Shown here: positions 1 to 11,624 of the stretch, in pieces | How positions within the stretch are numbered: position 1 is the stretch's first letter | How the letters are laid out: every line of letters starts with the position of its first letter | Position numbers and translations under genes: made by a program | From: Silene latifolia | Lineage: Eukaryota; Streptophyta; Magnoliopsida; Caryophyllales; Caryophyllaceae | NCBI RefSeq assembly: GCF_048544455.1 | Contig: NC_133526.1 | Span: forward strand, 1,938,001 to 2,002,000 | Direction: 5' to 3' | DNA length: 64,000 nt | The notes under the pieces: model-generated | Seen by the model: only the letters and a program-made list of their open reading frames with translations | Database searches by the model: none | What the model was told of the DNA's origin: nothing

Positions 1-371
1 TACGGCTGCGTTCTTCAAAATTTTCAAGGCCACAAACAAATATGTCGTGTTGATGTGCAGTGATCAAAGCAGGTCAGCTGTCATAAATGTTTACCCTATA
101 CATATATTGACTTTCTTAAGCTTATACCAGTTCGACATGCTGAACATTAAAAGTTTCCAGATAACTTGTAGGGCTTCCAATTGAAAACTTTCCTTAAGGC
201 CTTAGAATTCCACTGTGTCCTACCATAAAACACTCTGCTCTTATCGAGTTATTTCAATTAATGTTTCTACACTACACTGTAGGTAGTAGTTGATAACAAA
301 TCGCTAACATCGTTGCTCGAGCTGTAATCTTTAAGATTCATATTATGAACTTTGTGTTTCTCATTTTGCAG

Positions 372-1156
372 ATCAAAGCCAAGAAGGCATCTTGGAAACT
401 CGAGTCACCGTATCCCCTTAAAGTATCAAAAGCTTTGCCTGTGGTCCAGTTTAGTGATGAGGAGATACAATTGCCCCTGGAAAGGGCGTTAATTTGTATC
501 CAAAAATTTTCTTTTTCGTCAAATAGTCAATCAAAGTATCTGCATATCAATTCAAACGATCAGTATACACTGAGATGTTCCTTTTTGTGGCATATACATA
601 CCTGATTAAACTGTTCTTTATTTATATCTGTTTCCTAGAAGTGGTTTCTCTTAGGGTGTGTTTAGATACCATTTTAAAAGGGAAAGGGAGGGGAGGGGGA
701 GTGAGGGGAAGGAAAGGTAGGGGAGGGAAAATAAATTATGGTTGTTTGGATAACAAAAATGATGAGAGGGTGATGGAAGGGGAGGAAGAGGGAGATGGTA
801 GAGTGGATGGAGGAGGAGGATGAAATGAGAGTCAAAAAAAGTTTTTCTTCCAAATCTTGTCAATGATGGAAAGATTTTAGTTTGGTCTAAAGGAGGGAAA
901 TTAAATCCTCTCATTCCCCTCCCCTTCCATTTCCCTCCTTCCATATATTGTAACCAAACAAATGAAATTAAACCCCTCCTTTTCCCTCCCCTCCCTTTCC
1001 CTCTAATTCTCTCAATCCAAACACACCCTTAGGGATTAATGTTTTTTTGAATTTGGTAAGTGCTGATGTTGTCATTTACAGCTTGGAGTCAAGCTATGGA
1101 AACTGGCTTACTACGAAGAGAGAAGGCAGGCTGCTCTTTGTACTGAGAAATGGCAG
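372..1156 (+). CDS. Partial multi-exon gene, product not recognised
   Basis: Two exon-like blocks are visible. The first (372-487) follows a TTTTGCAG acceptor and reads IKAKKASWKLESPYPLKVSK and onward to LPVVQFSDEEIQLPLER; it ends at a GTTAAT-type donor. The second (1081-1156) follows TTACAG and ends at CAG|GTACTG; it is open in two frames, one giving LGVKLWKLAYYEERRQAALC and the phase-matched one giving ALESSYGNWLTTKREGRLLF. I do not recognise the family and cannot decide the frame of the second block. Earlier exons, if any, lie left of the window, and I found no convincing later exon before 2.9 kb, so this is either the 3' part of a gene or a captured fragment. The exon calls rest on open frame plus splice-site fit only. 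Confidence 0.35.
654..1028. mobile_element. Tourist-like (PIF/Harbinger) MITE
   Basis: A 375-bp element with terminal inverted repeats GGGTGTGTTTAGAT and ATCCAAACACACCC, flanked by the trinucleotide TTA on both sides (651-653 and 1029-1031). A 3-bp TTA target duplication is the Harbinger signature. The subterminal DNA is purine-rich on the left and pyrimidine-rich on the right, so the whole unit can fold back. It has no coding capacity. It lies in the putative intron between the two exon blocks around it. Confidence 0.8.
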
Positions 1157-1540
1157 GTACTGACCATTCATCAATTTCATGTGTTGAATACCATATTCTT
1201 AGCATAAACCACAAGAGTAGGCCTTAATTTCAACCCCTCCCTCGTTCCTTTAATTTGGCCTTTATCAGCAATAGACGGCGAAATATTCTTGTATGTTTCA
1301 ACTGATTATTATTGAAAATTTCACAACTTGGGGAGTTTGTAGAGGTAGTTGATCTAACACTTGTTGAACAAAACTTTCATTTTAGGCCAAGATGATACTA
1401 TATTTGTTCCAAAGCTTAATCAACTTCGTGGTGTTCCTCTTCTAAAATGTAGTAATAATACTACTGCAGTTAGCTATTTAGATATATGAACAACAAGAAG
1501 GATAATGAGTAAAATAATAATAATCAGCAGCAACGTAGAA
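1157..1540. other. No gene seen
   Basis: AT-rich DNA after the last exon-like block. I see no further exon with good splice sites and no repeat ends. Confidence 0.4.
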
Positions 1541-1574
1541 ATAGTAGTAGTAGTCATAGTAGAAGTAGTAGTTA

Positions 1575-1607
<33 letters not shown>

Positions 1608-1678
1608 GAGTAGGAGGAGGAGGAGGAGGAGGAGGAGGAGGAGTAGTAGTAGTAGTAGTAGGAGCAGTAGTAGTAAAA
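1541..1678. repeat. Trinucleotide microsatellite (AGT)n/(AGG)n
   Basis: About 140 bp of AGT units switching to AGG units and back. It produces a spurious poly-valine/poly-glycine reading frame that should not be called a gene. Confidence 0.9.
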
Positions 1679-1695
1679 GTTGTTGATGATGTGTT

Positions 1696-1881
1696 TTGGA
1701 TGAGTGTAAAGTTTGTGAAATTGATGAGTTAAGAAAAGCTACTAATGGCTTTGACGAGAAGTTTTTAGTTCAAGGTTTTAATTTATTTGTGAATTTAAGA
1801 GGAGAGAATTACTCCGTTATCGCTCTCGGTTTTTTACATCGGGAGATTGTTCAGACTTACGAGCACAGTGGCACAGCTTAA
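1696..1881 (+). pseudogene. Short receptor-kinase-like fragment
   Basis: A 61-codon open stretch contains DELRKATNGFDEKFLV, which resembles the segment just before the kinase domain in plant receptor-like kinases (ELRKATNGFD type). The glycine-rich loop expected next is not recognisable and no other kinase motif follows. It lies upstream of a Helitron 3' end (2881-2915), so it may be a gene fragment captured by that element. The match is one short motif, so the assignment is weak. Confidence 0.25.
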
Positions 1882-2880
1882 TCTACTCCGTAATACGATT
1901 GACTGTTTGCTTGTATGAAGAATATGGAGAAGCAACACTACCATTTCTCCTCTTCATCTACTTTTTGGTGGATCAGTAAAAGGTGAATTGCTAGGTTATT
2001 TTGGTGTTTTGCTTTTACTGTTGATGTGCTCTCCCTTATTATGAGTAGTTTGGTGGTTGATTGGGTTGTGTGAAAAGTTGATCGAGGCGTATTGTGATTA
2101 GGGTTTGATTGAAGCTGGCTTAATTTTATTCTTAATTCTGTAGGATTTGTTCTTTGACTTATGATTTGGAGATTTTTCTTCTGATAGGATACATGTAGGT
2201 GTTTGAATCAATATGTTATGATGTCCTGGTCTCTCTTGTATCTCCATTCCTCGTTGCAAATTAAACTACTTTCACTTCTTATTCTTTGTTTTTTTATTTA
2301 TGACTATCGCTTTATACTTTATTTTGGCCTTCACATTTCAAAACTTGCAACTTTTTTTGAGTAATCTTAAATTTACAACTCTCTTGTTTCTGATTTAATA
2401 TTTTTGTTTTTTAAGTACTTTGACTGCTTAGCGGCATTAGCAGGAATAATTTTAGCATTGGAAGAACGGAGAATGGAAGTTTACATGGAGACCGTTTAAA
2501 ACATAGAGAATCAGCAGGATGTATTTTGACTCACCATTGATAAGAGCTTTCAAAGAAGATTATGTCCCCTCTAAGAATAATTTAGCAAAGCTTATCATGT
2601 GTGTTATGTATTTGTTCATCACCATTCGTGTAGTTGTTTCGTGTTGTAATCTCGGTCCCTAAATCTCTTCGCCAAAAAAGGCTTATGTCCTTCTGGTGTC
2701 GTCATTCCACTTTCTATTTTGCGATTGTTGTATTATACTGTTTTTGCCCATTTACGCCAGTTTTGGAATAGATACTACACACGTTCCATAATCTATAAAT
2801 ATTTAATGGACAACGCCCCTTTCTATTGATAGTTTAATATATTACCGATTTACTTCCGCTAACCATTTTACCAAATTGGG
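1882..2880. other. No gene seen; possible Helitron interior
   Basis: AT-rich DNA without long frames or splice-supported exons. It may be the interior of the Helitron whose 3' end follows; I could not find a convincing 5' TC terminus for that element. Confidence 0.4.
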
Positions 2881-2915
2881 GCACCGCGCCCGATAGGGCG
2901 CGGTGCAACAACTAG
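2881..2915 (+). mobile_element. Helitron 3' terminus
   Basis: A perfect 11-bp stem (GCACCGCGCCC and GGGCGCGGTGC, loop GATA, 2881-2906) is followed five bases later by CTAG (2912-2915) and then T. A GC-rich hairpin just upstream of CTRR, inserted before T, is the Helitron 3' end signature. The 5' end was not found, so the length of the element is unknown. Confidence 0.75.
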
Positions 2916-2943
2916 TCATTATAAAAAAATCGAAAATACTCAT

Positions 2944-3512
2944 TGATGGGGCATATTCTGCACCGCTGACCAAGTCAACATATTGAGCAAGGTCAAGGGT
3001 ATCCACAGCATAGTCAACGACTCAGACAGCCTAGCCGATGGAGCCCATCGGCCTGTCACCTGAGTCTCGGCATGGTAACCAGCTAGCCGGGACACATATC
3101 CGCGTACTCATGTCCAAGACCCTCGGCGAGCCTGCCACAGGTCCATCGGCCGAGGGTACAACGGTCTTTCCACCTGATAGCCACTTGGCCACTTGGCCAC
3201 TACGTGACAAAAGGTGAATGCCTATAAATACTCCTCAACCTTCATTGAGGAAGGGATCCACAAAATTGACCTAATAACCACTATTCATCTGGTAATATCT
3301 TCCTTATCTCTCTACAATACACTCTTAGCCAAGCAGAACATCTTACCTCTCTAAGTTTACTGACTTGAGCGTCGGAGTGAGTACGCTCGGCCAAAGCCGA
3401 GCCCTCAGTTTGTTCATCGTTTCAGGAGACCGCAGGAAGGACTCTAGCAAGGACATCATTCTACTAGCTACGAGTGGTATCAAACATCTGCTCTGGATTT
3501 ACGACCGGAACA
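2944..3512 (+). repeat. 5' LTR of the 11-kb Tat-type element
   Basis: Begins TGATGGGGCATATTC and ends CCGGAACA. It carries a TATA-like CTATAAATAC near 3221 and is directly followed by the primer binding site. The matching copy is at 13389-13949. Confidence 0.92.
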
Positions 3513-3613
3513 ATTGGCGCCGTCTGTGGGGAACTTAGACACTAAAAGCTAGTCACACTCATTCCCAAACAACAAAAACAAAAACACAAGAAAAACCCAC
3601 CCCAAAAGCTAAG

Positions 3614-4939
3614 ATGTCCCAACAACAAGTAGTCGTGACCGACGAAACCGAGCTACACCAAGATGATACATTTCACCATTCTGGAGTAGTGCAACCCTCC
3701 ACCGGCGGAGTAATCCAACCGGAATTCGGAATGCCGACATTACCGGACACACCGCCGCCCGTCAACCAGGTCACCATCATGGGACAGGTGGTTGACGTAG
3801 CAAAACTGAAGACACTCCTGGACCTAATTGGGGGTGCACCAACTCACGCAGGCACGCCAACACGAGCGACGGAAGCCGTCCAGGAGAACAGGGCCCAGAG
3901 CGTGACTCCAAGAAACTTGAACGGAGCACTGGGAGAAGCAGACCATATCAAGACGCCGGAGGAGCCCAAAGTGGTCGTGGTAAACATAAGTCCATCTCGC
4001 ACTCGGGAGAGGACAGCGTCGCCGCAACACCGACGAGGCACACCCCGGGGGAACCAGCGAAGTCCGACTCAGGAGAGTCGGAGAAGAAGCCCAAGCCGGA
4101 GAAGGAGTCCTTCCCGCTACGAGGAGAGAAGCCGGACTAGGAATGCGAGGAGTCGGTCGCCACGTATCATCCGTCACGTGGTCAAGCAGCCCCTCAGTGA
4201 TTATGTCCTCGACGTCGCCGTGCCGCCTAAGCTGAAGTTGCCGGCGTTCACGTACAAAGGAGACAGCGACCCCACCGACCACGTCGAGGCCTTTGAGTCT
4301 TATATGTCGGTATGGGAGCAGCCCGACGAGGTCTGGTGCCGGGTCTTCCCGACAACTCTGCATGGGCTGGCTCAGAGTTGGTACAAGGGGCTTCCCGACG
4401 GTTCGGTATACTGTTTCGCCGACCTAAAGGACGCCTTCTTAGCCCAGTACTCTTGCAACAAAAGGACGGTCGTGGAGACATCGGACCTCCTAACTATCAA
4501 ACAAGAGGAGGGCGAGTCTCTACGAAGCTACGTGAAGAGGTTCGACGGCAAGGTTCAACAGATTCGGGAGATCAACCCCGAACTGGCGGCCTTCGCATTG
4601 ATGAAGGGCCTCCCAAAGGGAAACTTAAAAGACGAGCTCATCAAGCACGGGGGTTTGGGCCTGAATGCCGTCAGGAAGATGACCGATCAGGCCATCAAGG
4701 TAGAAGACTACCACAAAACCTGGGTAGGCCCCAGCGAGACTGAGCCCTCAGAAAAGAAAAGCCGCCGGGAGGACAGCCCGGAAGAAAGGAGCCGTGGCGA
4801 CAATAGGTCACGGTCCGATAAACCCACCAGGAAACAGAACTTGACGGGCGCCGGGGGGGGAGTTCAGCACCGTACTACCGAAAGCAGTACAATGATCACA
4901 CCCCCCTGGTTGTATCCGCCGCAGAAGTCTTCGCCCTGA
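3614..4939 (+). mobile_element. gag: gag region of the Tat-type element
   Basis: Open for about 441 codons. It has an arginine/serine-rich stretch (RRRSPSRRRSPSR-like) near residues 155-180 and then the retrotransposon gag core with SDPTDHVEAFESYM, VWCRVFPTTLHGLAQSWYKG, FADLKDAFLAQY and ESLRSYVKRF. A CCHC-like knuckle (CEYHGSTGHLTNEC) is encoded just downstream near 5007-5050. In this family Gag forms the particle that packages the element RNA. Confidence 0.85.
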
Positions 4940-5265
4940 GCAGGAGCGAAGGTCAGAAGTGGGAAAGGCCCCCTAAGCCGAGGGGTGACGGTGACACAAG
5001 CCAATACTGCGAGTACCACGGCTCCACCGGCCACTTAACAAACGAATGTCGACATCTGAAAGATGCCATTGAGGAACTGATCCGGAAGGGGAGCCTAGGC
5101 AAATATATCGCCGGAGGCCGAAGAACAGATGGCGGCGGATCGAATAGGAAACCCGTTTTAGAACGGAAAGGAGTAATTAATGTCGTCATCAGGGGCAACG
5201 AGAGCGGCGAGTCCACTCGTGGGTACAAACGGCACCTAAATGAGCTATATCAGGCCGTCAACTTT

Positions 5266-8200
5266 GTGCCCAACCTAGCAACCCCCGCTTCCAACATCCC
5301 CGATATAACCATCGGAAAGAAGGATTACGAAGGAGTCGTCGCTCCTCACAGCGACCCACTTACGGTCCACCTGGACATAGCCAACCACTTGGTGAAGAGG
5401 TGCCTAATTGACACAGGCGCTTACACAAATATTATGTACGGAGAATGCTTTCTTAGCCTCGGTCTGAAGGTTGAAGACTTGACCCCCTGCACCAGCCCGT
5501 TGTACAGCTTCTCTGGGGCCGGCATGGTACCCCTGGGGTCAATCAGACTGCCAGTGATGTTCGGAGAGCGAGGTGCAGCCAAGAACGTTATGTCGGAATT
5601 CGTGGTCATTGACGGTTCATCCGCCTACAACGTCCTCATAGGCCGAGACACCCTGAGTGCGGCTGACGCGGTGATGTCCATCCGGGCTCTGACATTGATG
5701 TATATCTCGGACCGGGGGGAAGCGCATAAACTCACCTCGAAGAACGAGAACGACGAGGTGGTGAATATCCAAGCATCCGCCAGAGGGTGCAACCTGCAAT
5801 CCTTCAAGACGGCGAAGAGATCAGAAAAGGGGAAAAGCCCATCCTTACGACAGGATGGCAAACCCATTGATACCACCGTCGGCATGGTAGAGGGAGCGGA
5901 GACCGAGGAGGTAGAGATTGATCCAGGCCGCACCGTGACTATCGGCGTCGACCTGGAACCAAAATTCAGAGCCGCTCTCCTAGATCTGCTGAGGGAAAAC
6001 AAAGACGTCTTCGCCTACTCAGCGGCCGAGATGCCAGGCGTGAGCCGGGAGGTAATCATTCACAAGCTAAACGTACTCCCCACCGCTCGCCCTGTCAAGC
6101 AAAGGATGAGAAACTCCTCAGCCGAGAAAGATGACGCCATCAAGGCCGAGGTAGATAAATTACTGGAAGCGGGCTTCATCATGCCTTGTACTTATCCCGA
6201 GTGGTTAGCCAACGTCGTGATGGTAAAGAAGTCATCGGGGGCATGGAGAATGTGCGTAGATTTTACCAACCTTAACAAAGCATGCCCCAAGGATTGTTAC
6301 CCTTTGCCTCGGATAGATAGCTTAATCGACGCCACGGCAGGCTACACCATGCTGAGCCTGCTAGACGCCTTCTCGGGATATCACCAGGTATTCATGGACG
6401 AGGAGGACATGCCTAAATGCGCATTCATCACCGCGAACGGCACATACATGTACAAAATGATGCCGTTTGGTTTGAAAAACGCCGGTGCAACGTACACCAG
6501 ACTGGTGGACAAAGTATTCCAAAGTCAAAAAGGGCGAAACATCGAGGCTTACGTCGACGACGCTATTGTGAAAAGCAAGTCCGACAGCGAGCACCTGGCC
6601 GATTTACGGGAAACATTCTGTTCACTAAGGAAGTACAAGATGAAGCTCAACCCAATGAAGTGCAACTTCGGTGTCCGGGCAGGTAAATTCCTCGGTGTAC
6701 TCGTCAGTGCCAGAGGCATTGATGCCAATCCAGATAAAGTCCAAGCAATCTTAAAACTACCGGAACTAAGGAACCGAAAAGAGGTTATGGTACTGACCGG
6801 GAGAATGGCGGCTCTCGCCCGTTTCATCTCTCGATCAGCCGACAAGAGCACCCCATTCTTCAAAGTATTAAAGGGGAATAAAGACTTCAGCTGGGGGGAA
6901 GAACAGAGCACAGCTTTCAAACAACTAAAAGCTCATCTTCAGACCCTCCCGACTCTGTCCAGGCCGATGCTAGGGGAGACGCTATACCTATACATAGCAG
7001 TTACCTCGGCCACGGTCAGCGCCGTGATCATCAGGGAAGAAGACAAACAGCAACATCCAATCTACTTTGTCAGCCACACACTGTTGCCAGCCGAAAGGAA
7101 TTACCCGCTGATTGAAAAAGCGGCTTTCGCCGTCGTCATTGCCGCAAGAAAGTTAAAACCCTACTTCGATGCCCATCCCGTGACGGTCCTAACCGACCAG
7201 CCATTAGAGAAAGCACTGGAAAAATTTGAACAATCCGGCAGACTCGTCAAGTGGGCGGTGGAGCTATCCGGCTTCGGCATTGAATACAAACCAAGGCCTT
7301 CGATAAAGGGGCAAGCACTTGCAGATTTCCTGGCCGAGTGCACATATCAAGAGGAGGTACACCCCGGTGTATGGGAGGTATTCACCGACGGGTCCTCCAC
7401 AACAAACAGCGCAGGCGCCGCATCCTTATCATCAGCCCAAACGGGGACGAGTTTGAGTACGCTTTGAAGTTCACCTTCCCGGCCTCAAACAACGAATCCG
7501 AATACGAAGCAGTGATAACAGGGGTCGAACTAGCCAGGGCCGCCGGAGCAGAACACATTGTGTTAAAGACAGACTCACTATTGGTTACCAACCAAATCAG
7601 AGGAGAGTTCGAGGCGCGAGACGATGGGATGGTAAGATACCTGGAAAGGGTAAAAGCCGACACAGCAAAATTGAAGTTTTTCAAAATTCAGTGCATCCCC
7701 AGGTCCGAGAACAACCGGGCCGACGCTCTCTCCAAACTTGCCAGCTCAACCATCAAGAACATCAGCCGAACCGTGCTGGTAGATATCAGGAATACGAAGA
7801 GTATCACCGAGGACGTCGGCATGATGGGCAACGTAGAGACCGAGACAACGTGGATGACTCCGATAATGAAATACAAGCTCACAAGTGAGTTGCCGGATAA
7901 CCGCAATCTCTCGGCTAAGCTCAAAAGGATCGCCGCCAGGTACTTAGTATTCGAAGGGGAACGTACGGAAGGTCCGTAATAAGACCACTCTTGAAATGTG
8001 TCGGTCCAACCGACGCAGCTAATACTTGTGAGAGATTCACGAGGGCATATGCGGACACCACATGGGGGCAAGAACGCTAGCCCACAAAGCTCTCCGAGCC
8101 GGCTACTTCTGGCCCACCATGCTTCAGGACTCCAGAACGAAGACCAAGAAATGCGCAAACTGCCAGATGCACGCCCCGGTGATACACGCTCCTTCCCGAG

Positions 8201-9084
8201 ACCTCGCAACCGGTGCTTAGCCCCTCCCTTTCGCACGATGGGGGATAGACATGCTAGGGCCATTTCCAACGGCCTCCGGAGGAAGGAAGTTCTTGATCGT
8301 CGCCGTTGATTACTTCACCAAATGGGTTGAAGTCGTAGCGAAGCACCGGCGAAGACCACACGCGCCGTCGAAAGGTAATCTGGGAAAATGTTATAACCCG
8401 TTTCGGATTGCCCCAAGTCATGGTGTTCGACCACGGCCGAGAATTTTGGAGTGACCTGATAATGAACTGGTTAGAAGAGCTTGGCATCAAGTACGCATAC
8501 TCCTCCGTTTGCCACCCACGAGCAACGGACAAAGTGAGGCGACCAATAAAACGATCCTCAACGGTTTGAAGAAGACAGTGGAAGACCTTAAAGGAAGGTG
8601 GGCCGACGAACTACCCGGCCCTCCTGGTCCCTACGAACCACGGAGAAAGAAGCAACGGGGTACTCCCCTTTCCACTTAGTCTATGGATCCGGCGTCCTAC
8701 CAGTTGAAGCGACGGTGCCAACATTCGAACGGCTACCTTTAACCCTATGTCGAAAATGAGGAAGGCCTTAAAGCCTCCCTAGATCTGGTCGAAGAAGGCC
8801 GGGATACAAAGACGCCTCAATTTGGCAAAAGATACCAAAATCGTATGAGAAGAGCCTACAACCGAAGAGTCCACAAAAGGGACTTAAAAGTAGGAGACCT
8901 AGTCCTAAGAAAGTCGGCCGCCACCAACAAAGGAAATATTCACGGTAAACTGACGGCCAACTGGGAGGGTCCCTACAAGGTGGTTGAAGAAATGAGGCCG
9001 GGTACATACCGGCTGACAGATATGGAGGGTGTGCCTTTGATGAGCCATTGGAACACCGACAACTTGAGAAAGTACTTTGTGTAG
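5266..9084 (+). mobile_element. pol: pol region: protease, RT, RNase H, second RNase H, integrase
   Basis: Visible family motifs: the protease triad region LIDTGAYTNIMY (near 5404), the RT fingers/palm KSSGAWRMCVDFTNLNKACP and the catalytic YVDD (near 6551), RNase H beginning LYLYIAVTSATVSAVI, a second RNase H-like domain starting WEVFTDGSS (near 7374), the integrase core with DYFTKWVE (near 8310), and a C-terminal block DLVLRKSAATNKGNIHGKLT with NWEGPYKV (8845-9084). The region is interrupted, so I treat it as a fossil polyprotein. Confidence 0.8.
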
Positions 9085-9198
9085 CGGCGGAGGTGTCAAA
9101 ACCCAATGTGGACACCCCAACGCGTGATCTTAAATAAAGAAACAACCAAGTTTTTCCATCCAACTGCTTATCCCCTCCGTAGTTTGCCACCCAAAGAG

Positions 9199-9808
9199 AA
9201 GAATTGCTGCCGAGCCATAACCCCGTTACCTTGGCAATTGGCCGAGAGCGACGGGGACACAATGACCGGTACGCTAGAAGAATTGCTGCCGAGCCATAAC
9301 CCCGTTACCTTGGCAATTGGCCGAGAGCGACGGGGACACAATGACCGGTACGCTAGAAGAATTGCTGCCGAGCCATAACCCCGTTACCTTGGCAATTGGC
9401 CGAGAGCGACGGGGACACAATGACCGGTACGCTAGAAGAATTGCTGCCGAGCCATAACCCCGTTACCTTGGCAATTGGCCGAGAGCGACGGGGACACAAT
9501 GACCGTGAAGAATTGCTGCGAGCCATAACCCCGTTACCTTGGCAATTGGCCGAGAGCGACGGGGACACAATGACCGGTACGCTAGAAGAATTGCTGCCGA
9601 GCCATAACCCCGTTACCTTGGCAATTGGCCGAGAGCGACGGGGACACAATGACCGGTACGCTAGAAGAATTGCTTCTTAGAGAGCCATAACCCCGTTACC
9701 TTGGCAATTGGCCGAGAGCGACGGGGACACAATGACCGGTACGCTAGAAGAATTGCTGCCGAGCCATAACCCCGTTACCTTGGCAATTGGCCGAGAGCGA
9801 CGGGGACG
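9199..9808 (+). repeat. 79-bp tandem array in the Tat-type element
   Basis: About eight head-to-tail copies of a 79-bp unit that starts GAATTGCTGCCGAGCC. Unit starts fall at 9201, 9280, 9359, 9438, 9510, 9588, 9667 and 9750, so spacing is 79 bp except for two or three slightly altered units. Copies are near-identical, implying recent expansion or homogenisation. Tandem arrays between pol and the 3' LTR are known in Tat elements. Confidence 0.93.
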
Positions 9809-10385
9809 CATCGGTCAGTACATAAAAGACGTTACTCAGTTGAGATGTGCATTCAAACCGCCTCGGCCATACCAAAGGTAAAAACGAAGGCACTCAATTA
9901 ATAACGCAAAAGGACAAACAAAGGTGGTTGATCAATGCCTCGGCCAAGCCAAAGGCCAAAAGGATAAACTTTGTTAAAAGAGTTAAGAGAAGAATACAGA
10001 CGACGGCCGTCCCCATAGGGGCAAGCCTAAACACAACCTACCAAGAAAGTTTTTTTTTTGTTTACAAACAAGGAAAAAGAAAAGCAAAAGATTACAAGCA
10101 TATCAATTGAAGCGCCAAAAGATGGCAGGGAGGAAAGGCTCAATAGTTGGCCCCCGAACAGCTAAGGCTATCCGAGACGCCGGGTGAGTCTGGTGACGAC
10201 CGCCCGTCTCCCTATGCCTGACGCTGCCCTCCATCAGAGGCAGCAGCGTCTACGGTGACCGGCTCAAAAGAAGGCCCGACATTCTCAGCCTCCTTTTCGG
10301 CCTCCTTTGCCTCACAAGCCGCCTTAGCCAACGCTATCTGAGCCGCCTTCGCCGCCTCCTCCTTCTCGGCGAACTGGCACTGTTT

Positions 10386-11582
10386 TCAGCCCCTCGCCAT
10401 CTCATCAAGGAGCTGGTCATACTTATCCCACGGGAAGCCATCGGGGACGAGCCCGCCTCCACGAGCTTTCGATTGCCTCCTTAGCCGCCTCCTCGGCCTG
10501 GTCCCTAATTGAACGCACATTTTAGGGGAGGAGATCATCTTGAAGCATGTCAATATCCTTCTCCTTTTGAGCAAGGATAGCCTGTGTGTCCCCGAGCACC
10601 TCCGCCGCTCCGAATGATCCTCCCACTCATCCCTCTTGGCAACCACAACGTCGTAGGTTTCCTTATACCTATCCCGCTCCGCCATCATCTTGGCCGTGGC
10701 ACCATCAGCCTCCTCAACTTTGGCCCTCTCGGCCTTCAGCAGCTTCTCAACCTCCTCCACACGCTTCTCGGCAGCACCGAGATCGCGCTTAGCCTTCCCG
10801 GCTTCCCCTTTCGCAGCAGAGATATCAAGCTTGAGCTTTGCAATCAGTGGCCCAGATTGGGCCGCGGCTTTTTCCTGCTCCATGATGAGGGAGGCGGCTA
10901 GACGGCTCCATCTCCCCAACTTTTTGTATATTCTCTCACCCTCCGCCACGAGTTCGGAAGGAGTAGCCTTCTGGGGTGTGGAGTCAACGGTGACATTCCT
11001 GTCACCCGCCTTCTCAGTCGCCTCCTCAGGCTGCTTCCCTGCTTGACGTTCAGTAAGAACGCCGGCTGCCGATGATGGATCTACAAAAAATTTACAGAGA
11101 GCATCCATGTCACCATGCATCGATACATCGGAAAGTCTGTCATCAGGAACGCCCAACGAACCGGCTAAATCCGAACCACAAGTTAGATCCGTACCAGTTC
11201 GGACCCTCTTATTTTGAGGGCTGGCGGAGGCAGGTTCCTCCCCGGCAACGGTGGAGGCAGGCGGTGGATCTTTCCTCTTCTTCGGAGAGTGGACCTTCGC
11301 AACCGCCGCCTCCTCCTCAGTAACGTTGATCACCTCCACATGATCAACCTGGACCACCGGGGTCGAAGAAGGAGCTGGCGTTGATACCGCCGCCGATTTG
11401 GGCGCTGCCTTCTTCGATCTCTTCGGCACGCCTCCAAGAACCCGTGTCTTGGCCGTCTCCCGATCTAACCCCCTCGTCTGTTTCTCCATGATTTCGTTGG
11501 GGGCTAGCCTGCGATCTTTCGAATCAGCCGTAGGATGCCGAAAAACAACCTTCCCGTCTTTATCAAGCCCTAGCCTCTTCAA
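10386..11582 (-). CDS. Antisense ORF (coiled-coil, lysine/glutamate-rich) in the Tat-type element
   Basis: An open frame of about 398 codons opposite to gag-pol. The N-terminal part reads DKDGKVVFRHPTADSKDRRL; the middle is low-complexity; about residues 225-330 form a strongly predicted coiled coil (EAGKAKRDLGAAEKRVEEVE and neighbours). A TTTCTTGCAG acceptor-like site sits just upstream at about 11622 and a donor-like GTGAGT lies downstream of the neighbouring antisense ORF, so the two could belong to one antisense transcription unit; this is inference. Related coiled-coil reading frames occur in the two other Tat-type copies here. No function is known to me. Confidence 0.6.
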   Translation of the reverse strand: MKRLGLDKDGKVVFRHPTADSKDRRLAPNEIMEKQTRGLDRETAKTRVLGGVPKRSKKAAPKSAAVSTPAPSSTPVVQVDHVEVINVTEEEAAVAKVHSPKKRKDPPPASTVAGEEPASASPQNKRVRTGTDLTCGSDLAGSLGVPDDRLSDVSMHGDMDALCKFFVDPSSAAGVLTERQAGKQPEEATEKAGDRNVTVDSTPQKATPSELVAEGERIYKKLGRWSRLAASLIMEQEKAAAQSGPLIAKLKLDISAAKGEAGKAKRDLGAAEKRVEEVEKLLKAERAKVEEADGATAKMMAERDRYKETYDVVVAKRDEWEDHSERRRCSGTHRLSLLKRRRILTCFKMISSPKMCVQLGTRPRRRLRRQSKARGGGLVPDGFPWDKYDQLLDEMARG

Positions 11583-11624
11583 GTCCTTCTCAGACAGATC
11601 CCGCCCAAACCGATCTGCAAGAAA

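Noticed and set aside
1505-1732. Valine/glycine-rich open frame
   Set aside because: It is the translation of the (AGT)n/(AGG)n microsatellite, not a gene.
3824-4363. Long minus-strand frame opposite gag
   Set aside because: Shadow of the GC-rich gag coding strand; no domain and no promoter.
9199-9808. Regular repeats that could look like a CRISPR array
   Set aside because: Units are contiguous 79-bp tandem copies without unique spacers, inside an LTR element of a plant.
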